A stretch of DNA of 64,000 bases from Bacteroidota bacterium (GTDB taxonomy: Bacteria > Bacteroidota > Bacteroidia > Flavobacteriales > Flavobacteriaceae). Below the pieces are notes generated by a model. That model made no database searches, was not told the origin of the DNA, and was given only the letters and a program-made list of their open reading frames with translations. Position 1 is the first letter of the stretch. Each line of letters opens with the position of its first letter. Made by a program: the position numbers and the translations under genes. The stretch is taken from NCBI GenBank assembly GCA_024279425.1, contig JAJRRO010000101.1, positions 54,699 through 118,698 of the forward strand. The letters run 5' to 3'. Positions 35,084 through 45,059 of the stretch are shown here, piece by piece.

Positions 35084-38000
35084 TTTTAAAAATATGAAAA
35101 GTGGTTTTATCATCGTTTATAGGTGCAATCACTATTTTTTTAGTGCCATAATCAATCCATTTTAGGTCCCTGATCTGGCCTTTAATATTTAATGGGATGA
35201 CTTCGGGTTTCTTTTCTTTTGGATTATATGGACCAAAGATAGCCCATCCCATTGAAGCATCATAGCTTCCGAACTGGGGCTTGACCAAATATTGATTTCC
35301 TCCAAAGAAAAGATCTGTATATCCGTCCTCGTTCAGGTCCGTAGCGGTAATTGCATATACCGGGGCGTATTGTATTTCACTTGGGAGTTTACTGGGGACA
35401 AATTTACCTTTTTGGTTAAAAAATATGGTACTTTCTACGATTTGAAGGTCAAAGGATAACGCATTGTTCAATATTTCTTCTGGGAAAATAGATTTAATAT
35501 CTGCTGTTGCGTAGTCTTTATAATAGAGCAATTTCTTTTTTAAGGAAGGTATTTGAGAAATCAACTCATCTTTATCAACAATCGGATAATACATATTGTC
35601 TTTCTTTTTACATATAATCTGTTCTTGAAAACCATTGCCATCAAAGTCGGAAATATACATTCTCATGTTCGCTTCAAAAAAATTGTTGAGACCAATATTG
35701 CCCGCTACAATATCTTGGTCCCCATCTCCATCGACATCCGCAAGTTCAATGGAAGACCAAATCCCGGATGTATTGGAGAGATTATATGAATTGCTCTTGT
35801 CCTCCAGTTTTGAATTCTTATTGATGAAGATTTTGATTGGCATCCATTCCCCAAGGACAATAAGATCCAGCCAGCCGTCATTATTGATGTCTGTCCAGCT
35901 GGCATCGGTGATCATTCCTATATTTTCGAGTGTTTCATTTTGGATGGTTTTAAAATTTCCATGGCCGTCATTTTCAAGGATATATCCAGATGCAGGTAGA
36001 CCATAGAGATTGGTCTTATATCTTTCCCCGACAAATAAATCTATATCCCCATCATTGTCATAATCAGCTGGTTTTACGACCGAGGAACTTATGTTAATTG
36101 GAAATAAAGGCGCGGTTTGAGCTTTGTTAAAGATGTTTTTTTCATTGACGTAGTAGGTGTCATTTAGTGCTATTGAATATGGAGAGAAAGCCCTACCGCC
36201 GTGACAAACATAAAGATCCATATCCCCATCATTGTCACCATCAAAAAATACGGCATCAACATCCTCCGAATTTATTTCGTTTGCAAATGGAGAATTTATT
36301 TCAGTATATCCATAAGGAGATGATAGGAATAATTTTCCGGATTGATTTTTGGCGCCTCCTATGAAAAAATCTGTTTTACCGTCTTTGTTTAAGTCTTCGG
36401 TTGCCAAGGCAGGTCCTTCGTTGCTGTACATTTGAGTTAGCAAGCGCTCATTGTTGAAGTCAATGTAATCATTTTCAGTATGAACGAAATTGAATAGGGG
36501 TGAAATTTCTTCTATAATGGTTTTTTTGCTCCTATTTTTTCTATCTCCCTTTAGACCAATGGTGTCCGCAGGATGCACAATAGTATATGTTTTATTTGTT
36601 GCTAAATTTGTTTGTATAGTGGTAGCTCCATCGGACCATTTTACCCATAAGGAATCTATATAGGTTGCATCTCCTACCCCAAAATGGATTCCCAAGGGAA
36701 CACTACTTTGAAATCCGCGAGATGCATAATTTTCGCCATAACCTATTTTATCATTGGCATATTTAATAATGGCTTTAGTGGCTATTGCATTGACATTTTC
36801 ATCTTTCTGTACAAACTTTAAAGTAACGCTTCTATGGGTTAATGTATCCGTTGTATTTTCATAAACAAAGGAGGGCATGTTTACATTGTTGACAACAAGG
36901 TCAAGATCTCCGTCATTGTCAAGATCCGCATAGGCACTACCATTACTGAAGCTTGGGAGGCCCAGTCCCCAATCAGAACTGGCATTTTCAAAATTGAAAT
37001 CACCAAGATTGCGGAAAATTGCGTTAGGAACCGCTTGGGAAGGCATGGCGTCGATCAATTGGGTGATAACATCTGTTTCATTGTTGTTTATTTTACTTTT
37101 TATAGTCTCCTCATTGGCGGTATAGGTCAGATAGTCTCTATCCAACAAATCTTTAAAAATTCCATTGCTAATGAAAATATCCCTTAACCCATCATTGTCC
37201 ATATCAAAAAGCAAGGCTCCCCAGCTCCATTCGGTAGCCGATACGTTGGCTTGTCTCCCCAGTTCCACAAAACGGGTATTGCCTAAGTTTCTTTGAAGTG
37301 TATTTCTTGAGAATTGATTGAAATAACCTTGTTGCTTTGCCATTTGATGTTTGTCCCAAGACTCAAAGACCGTTTTGGTCTTTTGTCGCTCCAAGGTGGC
37401 GGGCAGCATTTCCGTAACCATAAGATCGGTTAGAAGGTCATTGTTTAGGTCGGCCAGATCGGCACCCATAGAACCCATTGATATAGATCCGAAGTAATCT
37501 TCCAATTTCTCTATGAACTTGCCATGAGTATCATTTATATATAGATAGTCTTTTTCAAAAAATCATTGGATATAAAAATATCTGTCCAATCATCATTGTT
37601 GAAATCCCCAAGGGTAATACCTAGGCCAAAACCAATCTTACTTGTATAAATACCGGCTTCTTGGGTAATATCCACAAATTTCCCTTTATCATTTCGGAAA
37701 AATTTATTGCCATTGTCGGTCGCATCGGGAATTGTTCTCTGATCTTTAATAAAATCGAAACCACCGATGGATTTAAGGGAATTATTTAAAACGTAACAGT
37801 CCAGGTCGCCATCTTTGTCGTAATCGAAAAAAGCAGCATGTACTGACAACCCCTCAACATCCAAGCCGTATGTTTTGGAAGATTCTGTAAATGTAAGGTC
37901 GCCATTATTAATAAAAAGTTCATTGTATCTATTCGGTCCTTCGGGTTTTCCAGATTTGCAGACGTAAAGATCTAATAGACCATCTCCGTTAATATCTACA

Positions 38001-38347
38001 AACGTAGCACCGGTAGACCAGACACCCGGGCATGAAACTCCTGCTTTACTCGTTATATCCTCAAATTGCCAATTGCCTTTATTTAAGTACAATTTATTAT
38101 CTACCATGTTCCCGGTAAAATAAACATCTTCTAGGCCATCATTGTTAATATCCCCTATAGCTACACCTCCGCCATTGTAGAAATTACGATAGATATAGGG
38201 ATTAAATGTTTCGTTATACGTTAGTGTGTTTTGAAATGATATACCAACAGAGGAATCCTTTAGCACAAATAAGGAAGCACTTTCTTTTGTTTTTTTTGCA
38301 CAAGAAACAAGTAATAAGAGGGGAATAAGTACAATAAATAGCTTCAT
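35073..38347 (-). pseudogene. FG-GAP/VCBS lipoprotein (paralog 3) with 1-nt frameshift
   Basis: The first frame starts at ATG 38345-38347 with a lipoprotein signal ('LIPLLLLVSCAKKTKE', Cys16) and reads 'NNDDWTDIFISNDFLKKTIY' to a premature stop. One extra T in the T6 run (37557-37562, A on the plus strand) restores 'SNDFFEKDYLYINDTHGKF', which leads directly into the second frame ('SISMGSMGADLADLNNDLLT'). Repaired length is ~1091 residues, the same as paralog 1. FG-GAP repeats and an ASPIC/UnbV segment ('RGFQSSVPLGIHFGVGDATY') are present. It is the first FG-GAP gene after susD, with a terminator-like hairpin in between. The -1 slip needed is formally possible on the heptamer T_TTT_TTG, but a simple indel or sequencing error is as likely. 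Confidence 0.8.
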
Positions 38348-38362
38348 TTGTTCCTTTCAGAT

Positions 38363-38393
38363 AAAAAAAGGGTCATTCCTAAAGAACAACCCT
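38363..38393 (-). terminator. Terminator/attenuator between susD and the FG-GAP genes
   Basis: On the minus strand AGGGTTGTTC pairs with GAATGACCCT (10 bp including two G-T pairs) around a short loop and is followed by seven T. It lies about 25 bp after the susD stop and just before the next gene of the operon, a position that would lower downstream transcription relative to susCD. Confidence 0.75.
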
Positions 38394-38418
38394 CTCAATA
38401 TAAGAAATTCTTTAGATA

Positions 38419-40011
38419 TTAATACCCTGGATTTTGGGTTAAACCACTACCTGCAATATCAAGCTGAGCCTGCGGAATGGGGAATACGTCTCTAAATGTA
38501 TCACTATTGGTTTTTTCCCACCAAGAATCATGATACGTGCTAAAACGAATCATATCAGTTCTGCGGCTGGACTCTTGAAACATTTCTCTTCCCCTTTCAT
38601 CATAGAATTCATTGGCATCAATAGACGCTAGCACAGATACACCAGCTCTCATTCTTAAAGCATTTACATCTGGCAATGCCAAACTCCAATCTCCTGCAGA
38701 ACGAGCTCTAGCTTCTGCACGTAATAAGTGAACATCTCCCAATCTAACTATGGGATAGTCATTGTCCATATCTCCTCTCTGGAACAGTTTAAAACTAAAC
38801 TTATACATTCTAGCACCGCCTTCTCTCAGACCATTGGGTTCCAATTCATTATTGAATGGCGTATAATTGATGACAAGATCATCATCATCGGCAGCAAAAT
38901 CAAGAAGAGCACTTCCGGAAAAATCGGTTTGCGGACCTACTAAAAAGTTTGCTTTTTTTCTAAGGTCACCATCTTCATAGCTGTTATAAAACTCCTCTAA
39001 AACGGCAAAACCGTTCCAAGGTTGTGAATCCAATCCCCAGGTCAATTGGCTTGGCCCGTGTAATGTCATTTGGGCAAAGTTCATACCACCAGCACTGGTT
39101 TCATCGTATTCAATGGACCATATAATTTCAGGATTGTTTTCATTTAGCGGTGCAAATACGGCCGCATAGCCCTCCAAAATATCGGGATCACTATCAACTT
39201 CCGGTCTTTTTGCCAAATTGGGAGTGGTACAACCCGTAGAACAAAGTTGATATGGAGAGTTATCCAAAATATAGGTCGCTGCCCAATCAGCTTCATCAAA
39301 TCTAGGGGTTCCTGTATATACTTCAGCATTTAAGTACAATTTGGCAAGTATGCCCAAGGCGGCGTATTGATTGATTCTATAGTTGGAAATATTCGTATTC
39401 AAGGCACTACCCGAAAGATCCATGGCAGCGGTTACCGAAGCTATACCAAGAGCGCCCAATAGTTCACTTTCTACAAAATTGAACACCTCAATTCGGTTCG
39501 ATTGAGGGGCATCTACCCCAACTGCTGTAATGAGCTTAACTCTTCCATAAAGGTCTAACAATCTCCAATAAAAGTAAGCGCGCAAAGCTTTTACTTGAGC
39601 CGTTTGATTGGCATCCAAACTGCCGCCAAGTGATGAATTGCATTCTCCAATGCCTGCATATGCGTCACTCCAAGCGTCATTAATCCGATTAAGGGAGGAG
39701 TCCCATGTATGTCGGTGCAAATTGATCCAAATACCGCCATCAAACCAGTCACCCCCTTTTTGGGTAACAGACATTTCATCACTGGTAAGGGATTGTAAGG
39801 GAAAATACCCTCCGTTTGTCGCCGATCCGGCCCTAAGCCTAGAGAAGGGTGCCAAAAGAACACCGCCTCCGCCTCCGCCTCCGGTACCAACGGAAACACC
39901 GTCATTCGAAAATTCCTCAGTAAGGGAATCTTCTAGCGTGTCTTCTAAATCAGTACATGCAAATGCGATAAGCATTGTACTGAGAAGTGTTATTTTTATA
40001 AATCGATTCAT
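38419..40011 (-). CDS. susD: SusD/RagB-type glycan-binding lipoprotein
   Basis: Start chosen at ATG 40009-40011 ('MNRFIKITLLSTMLIAFACT', lipobox Cys19), 10 bp after the susC stop; the longer frame to 40035 would overlap susC. The ~530-residue protein has the SusD/RagB layout: an N-terminal TPR-like helical part ('AQVKALRAYFYWRLLDLYG', 'AALGILAKLYLNAEVYTG') and the C-terminal 'YPIVRLGDVHLLRAEARARS' and 'FYDERGREMFQESSRRTDMI' segments typical of the family. A Gly6 stretch follows the lipid anchor. It caps the SusC barrel at the cell surface and delivers oligosaccharide. Its pairing with the maltose operon points to alpha-glucan as ligand (inference). Confidence 0.93.
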   Translation of the reverse strand: MNRFIKITLLSTMLIAFACTDLEDTLEDSLTEEFSNDGVSVGTGGGGGGGVLLAPFSRLRAGSATNGGYFPLQSLTSDEMSVTQKGGDWFDGGIWINLHRHTWDSSLNRINDAWSDAYAGIGECNSSLGGSLDANQTAQVKALRAYFYWRLLDLYGRVKLITAVGVDAPQSNRIEVFNFVESELLGALGIASVTAAMDLSGSALNTNISNYRINQYAALGILAKLYLNAEVYTGTPRFDEADWAATYILDNSPYQLCSTGCTTPNLAKRPEVDSDPDILEGYAAVFAPLNENNPEIIWSIEYDETSAGGMNFAQMTLHGPSQLTWGLDSQPWNGFAVLEEFYNSYEDGDLRKKANFLVGPQTDFSGSALLDFAADDDDLVINYTPFNNELEPNGLREGGARMYKFSFKLFQRGDMDNDYPIVRLGDVHLLRAEARARSAGDWSLALPDVNALRMRAGVSVLASIDANEFYDERGREMFQESSRRTDMIRFSTYHDSWWEKTNSDTFRDVFPIPQAQLDIAGSGLTQNPGY

Positions 40012-40021
40012 AGTATTTTTT

Positions 40022-43015
40022 TTAGAAGTTAACATTTAATCCAAGGGTGATCGTTCTTGCAGCAAAATAGCTATTACGCCTATCTATGCCTGGTGCAAGT
40101 GGATTGGCGCCTGTCCCTTGTATATTACCATTATTACTCTGGTTAGCTCCAAAATCTTGAAGTGCTGGTTCTGGATCCGTACCGGTGTAACTTGTTATGG
40201 TAAATAGGTTTTGACCACTTAAGGTAAGTTTAACATTTTTTACATAATCGTTATTGAGGTCAAAATTGTAACCTACAGAAAGGTTGTCCAATTTAAAAAA
40301 GTCCGCCTTCTCCACATAGTATGAGCTAAACTGAGCTGTTTTGATATCTGATCTTTGCAACTCGGTATTTATAAAGTTATAGGAGGCCTGAGACCCGATG
40401 ATGGGTTCGTAGAACGCACGGAACGAATTTACCAAACTGTGACCAAAGGCACCTCTAAAGAACGCGTTTACATCCCAATTGCCAAAAGTGACCTGGTTGG
40501 TCCACCCCAATTCAAAATCAGGAAAACCCTTACCTAAAACGGTAAAATCCGCATCGTCGTCCAAAGCACTTCCTTGGCCGGTTATCAAATTTCCATCGCC
40601 ATTAATATCTTCCAAGATGGGTGTACCCGCTGCATCTACATCACCGGAAAATACCGGCCCCCATATTTGACCAACTTCTTCTCCTTCTTTAACAAGAATT
40701 ACATTGGTATCATTTTGGCCCGGAGACCCTAAGTTGGCGATAACTTGATCACCTTGGGCATTTTTCTCCAAAGTTACTTTGTAAGTAGACATGATGAGAC
40801 CCGTATTGTACGAAAGTTTATCTTTTTTAATCACATCGTAGTTTATGGTAAGTTCAACCCCATTGGTCTTTAACTCACCAGCGTTTTCAAAACGCCGATC
40901 TATACCATTGAATAGGGCGGCATCAACATTTGCCTCAATGATAAAGTCCGTAATATTTCGGGTATACACATCAAGGGTCGCTGCTAAACGATTAGTGGCG
41001 TATTCCAAACCAAAGTTGAGCTCTGCTTTTTCTTCCCATTTTAAATCGGGATTGGCTGCCCTTGTACCGTTGGAGGTGCCAGAACCACTTTGTCCGTTGG
41101 CGCCATTTGTTACGTCGAATGTGGTTTGGAACAAGCCAACATCTGGCGGAATGGCTCCCGTAACACCATACCCGATCCTAGCCTTTAAGAGGTTTACGTT
41201 TTCCAATTCTAAATATTTGTTTAAATCCGCTCCTACGGCAACGGCCGGAAACGTACCCCATTGTTGATCTGGACCAAAACGGCTAGAGCCTTCCCTTCTT
41301 ACGGAAGCGTTCAAATAAATGGCATCATCGAAGGTGGCGTTCAAACGTCCAAAATAGGCAATTACCCTATCTCCGTCTTTTCTATTGCTATTTGCGGAAA
41401 TTCGACCGGCTTCCAAAAGATCTTGCGAAGTCTCGATGCTATTACTGAAATCGAAATCTACATTGGGCGGGAAATCGCCAAGGCTAAAAAAGTTATTGTT
41501 GAAATCATTTTCTTGAAATGAATATCCACCTGTTACCGTAAAGCTTATAAAATCTTTAATTCTATTGGTGTAAGTTGCGAATGCCTCAAAAAGTTGAAAG
41601 CGTTCTTCCTGTGAAAGAAAATCGGCTCTACCCCTGGCCGTTGGGCTTACTGCATTGCCTCCAAATAAAGCAGTAGTAGGGTGGTACTGATTTCTTGTAG
41701 ATTTAATGTTTTGCTCTGAAAAACTAACATTGGCAGAAAGATTATCGGTTAAACGATAATTAAAGTTCATACTATAGTTCAATGTATTCGCTTCCCCTTC
41801 GTTTCTACTCTGGTTGGCAATAGAAGCCGGGTTGAAACTATCAAAAAGCCCTAAGGTCTCAAAGAACCCCCCGTATTGGGCCGAATTGAACGGAAAGGGA
41901 GCGTTAGCTCCTAAAACAGGAGCTGTAGGGTTGTAGGTGACTGCATACCGTAGTGATTCGTTCAAACCAAATTCACTGTCTCGCTGGGTAAGTGAAGAAT
42001 TAAAGTCGATTTTTAACTTATCGTTTAAAAGCTTAGCGGAAAGTTTTGTCCGTGCATTAAACTGGTTGAAACCTGAATTTATCAATATTCCATCGGTATC
42101 CCTAAAATTTGCAGATACCCGATAGTTGACTTTATCCGTTCCGCCAACAGCGGCTATGTTGTGTACTTGGGAAAAACCGGTCTGGGTAACTTCATCGATC
42201 CAATCCGTAGCACTACCCAAGTCGTTCCCACCTGCGGCAAGAAACTCACTGGCGGTCATAATATCAATTTGATTAGCGATGGATGAGGTGCCAAACTGTC
42301 CGTTATAAGATAACTGCATTTCTTGCCCCGGTTTCCCAGACTTGGTGGTTACCAAGATAACACCACTGGAACCTCGTGTACCATAAATTGCGGCAGCGGA
42401 CCCATCTTTTAAGACGGTAATATTTGCAATATCATTAGGGTCAACATTATCCAAAGAGGAGCCGAGTACGCCATCAATAACAATCAAAGGCTCTGTGTTA
42501 CCGCCAATGGTGGAAATACCTCTTAAGCGAATGGTTGAACCCGTGTTGGGATCCCCTCCCTTGTTATATACACTAAGCCCGGCTACCTTACCCTGTAATA
42601 ACTGTGTTGGGTCGCTAATAGTGCCTTGATTAAAGTCTTCTGCATTAACACTGGTAACAGCGGTAGTAATTTCCTTTTTCTGCTGACTACCATAACCTAC
42701 AACAACAACCTCATCCAATGCCTGTGCATCTTCAGAGAGCGTTACATTAATGGTTGATTGTCCGTTCACGGCAATTTCTTGGCCCAGGTAGCCAATATAG
42801 GTGATTCTTAAAATTGCGTTTTCACCAACAGTAATGGTATAGTTGCCATCAAAATCAGTTTGTGTTCCATTAGTTGTGCCTTTTTCCACAACACTGGCAC
42901 CCGGTAGGGGGCCATTGGCATCCGAAACATTCCCGGACACCTCTTGGGCCTGCGCGTATCCAAAGCATAAAAATGCCCCCATAAGCAGCAAGCTTTTTGG
43001 TAGTGTAAACTTCAT
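40022..43015 (-). CDS. susC: SusC/RagA-type TonB-linked outer membrane transporter
   Basis: Start placed at ATG 43013-43015 ('MKFTLPKSLLLMGAFLCFGY', signal peptide ending AQA). The ~997-residue protein has an N-terminal carboxypeptidase-D regulatory-like domain ('VSGNVSDANGPLPGASVVEK'), the SusC signature 'ALDEVVVVGYGSQQKKEITT', a plug domain ('RGISTIGGNTEPLIVIDGV', 'DIANITVLKDGSAAAIYG') and a 22-strand barrel ending 'ARTITLGLNVNF'. It imports oligosaccharide with TonB energy together with SusD. It heads the leftward operon; the LacI-type operator at 43111 lies 96 bp upstream of the start. Confidence 0.95.
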   Translation of the reverse strand: MKFTLPKSLLLMGAFLCFGYAQAQEVSGNVSDANGPLPGASVVEKGTTNGTQTDFDGNYTITVGENAILRITYIGYLGQEIAVNGQSTINVTLSEDAQALDEVVVVGYGSQQKKEITTAVTSVNAEDFNQGTISDPTQLLQGKVAGLSVYNKGGDPNTGSTIRLRGISTIGGNTEPLIVIDGVLGSSLDNVDPNDIANITVLKDGSAAAIYGTRGSSGVILVTTKSGKPGQEMQLSYNGQFGTSSIANQIDIMTASEFLAAGGNDLGSATDWIDEVTQTGFSQVHNIAAVGGTDKVNYRVSANFRDTDGILINSGFNQFNARTKLSAKLLNDKLKIDFNSSLTQRDSEFGLNESLRYAVTYNPTAPVLGANAPFPFNSAQYGGFFETLGLFDSFNPASIANQSRNEGEANTLNYSMNFNYRLTDNLSANVSFSEQNIKSTRNQYHPTTALFGGNAVSPTARGRADFLSQEERFQLFEAFATYTNRIKDFISFTVTGGYSFQENDFNNNFFSLGDFPPNVDFDFSNSIETSQDLLEAGRISANSNRKDGDRVIAYFGRLNATFDDAIYLNASVRREGSSRFGPDQQWGTFPAVAVGADLNKYLELENVNLLKARIGYGVTGAIPPDVGLFQTTFDVTNGANGQSGSGTSNGTRAANPDLKWEEKAELNFGLEYATNRLAATLDVYTRNITDFIIEANVDAALFNGIDRRFENAGELKTNGVELTINYDVIKKDKLSYNTGLIMSTYKVTLEKNAQGDQVIANLGSPGQNDTNVILVKEGEEVGQIWGPVFSGDVDAAGTPILEDINGDGNLITGQGSALDDDADFTVLGKGFPDFELGWTNQVTFGNWDVNAFFRGAFGHSLVNSFRAFYEPIIGSQASYNFINTELQRSDIKTAQFSSYYVEKADFFKLDNLSVGYNFDLNNDYVKNVKLTLSGQNLFTITSYTGTDPEPALQDFGANQSNNGNIQGTGANPLAPGIDRRNSYFAARTITLGLNVNF

Positions 43016-43110
43016 AAAAGAGTTAATTTTAGTTGAGTTAATTTTAATTCTAAACAATAAAAGTATGTAAAAATTTTGTTAAATATCATTTAGACCGACA
43101 TCAAGGCTTA

Positions 43111-43126
43111 ACGAAAACGGTTTCGT
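43111..43126. promoter_or_regulatory. LacI-family operator in the susC/lacI divergent region
   Basis: ACGAAAACGGTTTCGT is a 16-bp site with exact ACGAAA/TTTCGT half-sites around a central CG-containing core, the form expected for LacI/GalR-family dimers. The flanking TTA and TAA extend the symmetry. It is in the 298-bp gap between susC and the LacI-type regulator gene, the natural target of that regulator. Confidence 0.75.
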
Positions 43127-43257
43127 GTTAATAACTTGTTGCTAATGCGATGTCAATAATTACTTGTATTGTAAATTAAATAATTCTCAAAATTTTGATC
43201 AGGATGGTCAGGTTATTTATTATATCCTTAAAGATAACATTTTTTTTTCTTGAATTG

Positions 43258-43265
43258 TACCTTTG
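43258..43265 (+). promoter_or_regulatory. -7 box for the rightward lacI-pgmB-GH65-GH13 operon
   Basis: TACCTTTG fits TAnnTTTG, 90 bp upstream of the regulator start codon and about 130 bp right of the operator. Confidence 0.45.
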
Positions 43266-43355
43266 TTTTAGCTAATAAAATTGAAAGAAATCTTTTGTGA
43301 TTTGAATTCATCTTTTTATTCTAAATTACATACCTTATAAAATCAAATTGGAATT

Positions 43356-44387
43356 TTGAAAAAAAAAATAACACTTAAGCAAATTGCCAAAGAATTAGAA
43401 GTTTCTATTTCAACGGTATCCAAGGCTCTAAAGAACAGCGAGGAAATAAGTGCTGACACCAAGGAAAAAATACAGGCTTTTGCCAAGTTTTATAACTATA
43501 AGCCCAACAATGTTGCCATTAGCCTAAAGAATAAACGTACCAAGAATATCGGAGTAATTATTCCTGACATTGTACATCATTTCTTCACTACTGTATTTAG
43601 GGGTATTGAACAATACGCCAATAAACAAGGTTATAATGTGATTGTGTGTGTTTCCGATGATTCCTTTGATAGAGAGGTAATTAATATGGAAATGTTGGCC
43701 AATGGTAGTGTAGACGGTTTTATTATGTCCTTATCGGCAGGAACCCAAAGAAAGAATGATTTTAATCATTTAAAGGAAATCACAGATCAGGGGATTCCAT
43801 TAGTTCTATTTGACCGTACCACTGATAAAATTGATTGTGATAAGGTTCTTATTGATGATAGGGAAGGGGCATTTAAAGCCGTTCAAAAATTTATTAAGAA
43901 TGGTAGAAAAAAGATTGCATTAGTGACGACGGAGAACTATTTCAGTGTTAGTAATGCCAGGGAGGCAGGATATCGTGAAGCCTTGGCGAATGCTGACATA
44001 GAAATCGATGAACATCGCATTTTGAAATTACCCAATATGGAGGTTGATGAAAATGCCATCCATGAATTTTTTAATTCCAATAGGATAGATGCTGTTTTAT
44101 GTGTAAATGAGATATTCGCGATTCATTGTATGAACCTCGTCCAGAAAAAGGGAATGAGAATTCCTGAGGATATCAGTTTTATCGGTTTTACTGACGGTAT
44201 TCTTTCGAAATATGCCAATCCAGGTTTAACGGCTATTGCCCAGCATGGCGTTGAAATGGGTGAAGTAGCCGCAAAAATGCTTATCGAAAAAGTGGAGTAC
44301 GAAAGTGACGACGAGGAAGAAGAGGAAACTTACCAGACAAAAATCATTGAATCTACAATCATAGAAAGAGGTTCTACAATCAATTAA
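43356..44387 (+). CDS. LacI-family maltose-locus transcriptional regulator
   Basis: This 343-residue protein starts at TTG 43356; no in-frame ATG precedes the DNA-binding domain. The N-terminal HTH reads 'ITLKQIAKELEVSISTVSKA' with the hinge 'YNYKPNNVAISLKNKRTKNI'. The ligand-binding domain follows ('NIGVIIPDIVHHFFTTVFRG', 'VDGFIMSLSAG', 'GIPLVLFDRTTDKIDCDKV'). The tail is acidic ('ESDDEEEEET'). It is divergent from susC and first in an operon with pgmB and the GH65 gene, which matches the known flavobacterial maltose-locus layout. It should bind the 43111 operator and respond to an alpha-glucoside or a phosphosugar (inference). Confidence 0.9.
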   Translation: MKKKITLKQIAKELEVSISTVSKALKNSEEISADTKEKIQAFAKFYNYKPNNVAISLKNKRTKNIGVIIPDIVHHFFTTVFRGIEQYANKQGYNVIVCVSDDSFDREVINMEMLANGSVDGFIMSLSAGTQRKNDFNHLKEITDQGIPLVLFDRTTDKIDCDKVLIDDREGAFKAVQKFIKNGRKKIALVTTENYFSVSNAREAGYREALANADIEIDEHRILKLPNMEVDENAIHEFFNSNRIDAVLCVNEIFAIHCMNLVQKKGMRIPEDISFIGFTDGILSKYANPGLTAIAQHGVEMGEVAAKMLIEKVEYESDDEEEEETYQTKIIESTIIERGSTIN

Positions 44388-44402
44388 TTTAAGGACTATT
44401 TA

Positions 44403-45059
44403 ATGCAAAAAGTTGGATTTATTTTCGATTTGGATGGTGTAATTGTTGATACCGCCAAATATCATTATCGTGCCTGGAAAAAATTAGCCAATGATTTGGG
44501 TTTCGAATTTACAGAAGAACAAAACGAGCTGTTTAAAGGCGTGAGTAGAAAGCGATGTTTGGAAATTTTATTGGATATCGGAGCAATTGAGGCCAGTCAA
44601 GAACAATTTGATACATGGATGGCTGAAAAGAATTTAGATTACTTAGCTTACATTGATACAATGGATGCATCTGAAATTTTGCCCGATGTGCCCAAAATCC
44701 TGAAATTCCTTGAAAATCAAAACATTCCCATTGCCCTTGGTTCCGCAAGCAAAAATGCCAGGCCTATTCTGGAGAAGGTAAAGCTATTGCCTTACTTTGA
44801 TTTTATAGTTGACGGCAATAGCGTGACCAAGGCAAAACCAAATCCCGAAGTATTTTTGATCGCCGCCCAAAAAATGAATGTTGAACCAGAATGCTGCATT
44901 GTCTTTGAAGATGCCATTGCCGGTATTGAGGCTGCAAATAATGCAAAGATGACGAGCATAGGCATTGGAGAGGCCAATGTGCTTTCAGATGCCGATTTTA
45001 ATTTTAGGGATTTTACGGAGATCGATTTAGATTTTATTAAAGAATTAGTTGGAGCATAA
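44403..45059 (+). CDS. pgmB: Beta-phosphoglucomutase
   Basis: This 218-residue HAD-superfamily enzyme has the nucleophile motif 'GFIFDLDGVIVDTAKYHY' (Asp9 nucleophile, Asp11 acid/base), the cap signature 'FKGVSRKRCLEILL', 'PIALGSASKNARPIL' (Ser), 'VTKAKPNPEVFL' (Lys) and 'CIVFEDAIAGIEAANNAKM' (acidic Mg ligands). It converts beta-D-glucose-1-phosphate to glucose-6-phosphate. Its stop codon is directly followed by the ATG of the GH65 phosphorylase gene (TAAATG), so the enzyme that makes its substrate is translationally linked. Confidence 0.93.
   Translation: MQKVGFIFDLDGVIVDTAKYHYRAWKKLANDLGFEFTEEQNELFKGVSRKRCLEILLDIGAIEASQEQFDTWMAEKNLDYLAYIDTMDASEILPDVPKILKFLENQNIPIALGSASKNARPILEKVKLLPYFDFIVDGNSVTKAKPNPEVFLIAAQKMNVEPECCIVFEDAIAGIEAANNAKMTSIGIGEANVLSDADFNFRDFTEIDLDFIKELVGA

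Noticed and set aside
37535..37570. Programmed -1 frameshift at T_TTT_TTG
   Set aside because: A loss of one T from a T7 run gives the same pattern automatically, the heptamer is not a strong one, and paralog 1 shows no shift. An indel is simpler.
39608..40039. 143-residue plus-strand frame with a Pro run
   Set aside because: It is the antisense of the glycine-rich start of susD; the Pro run is the complement of the Gly codons.
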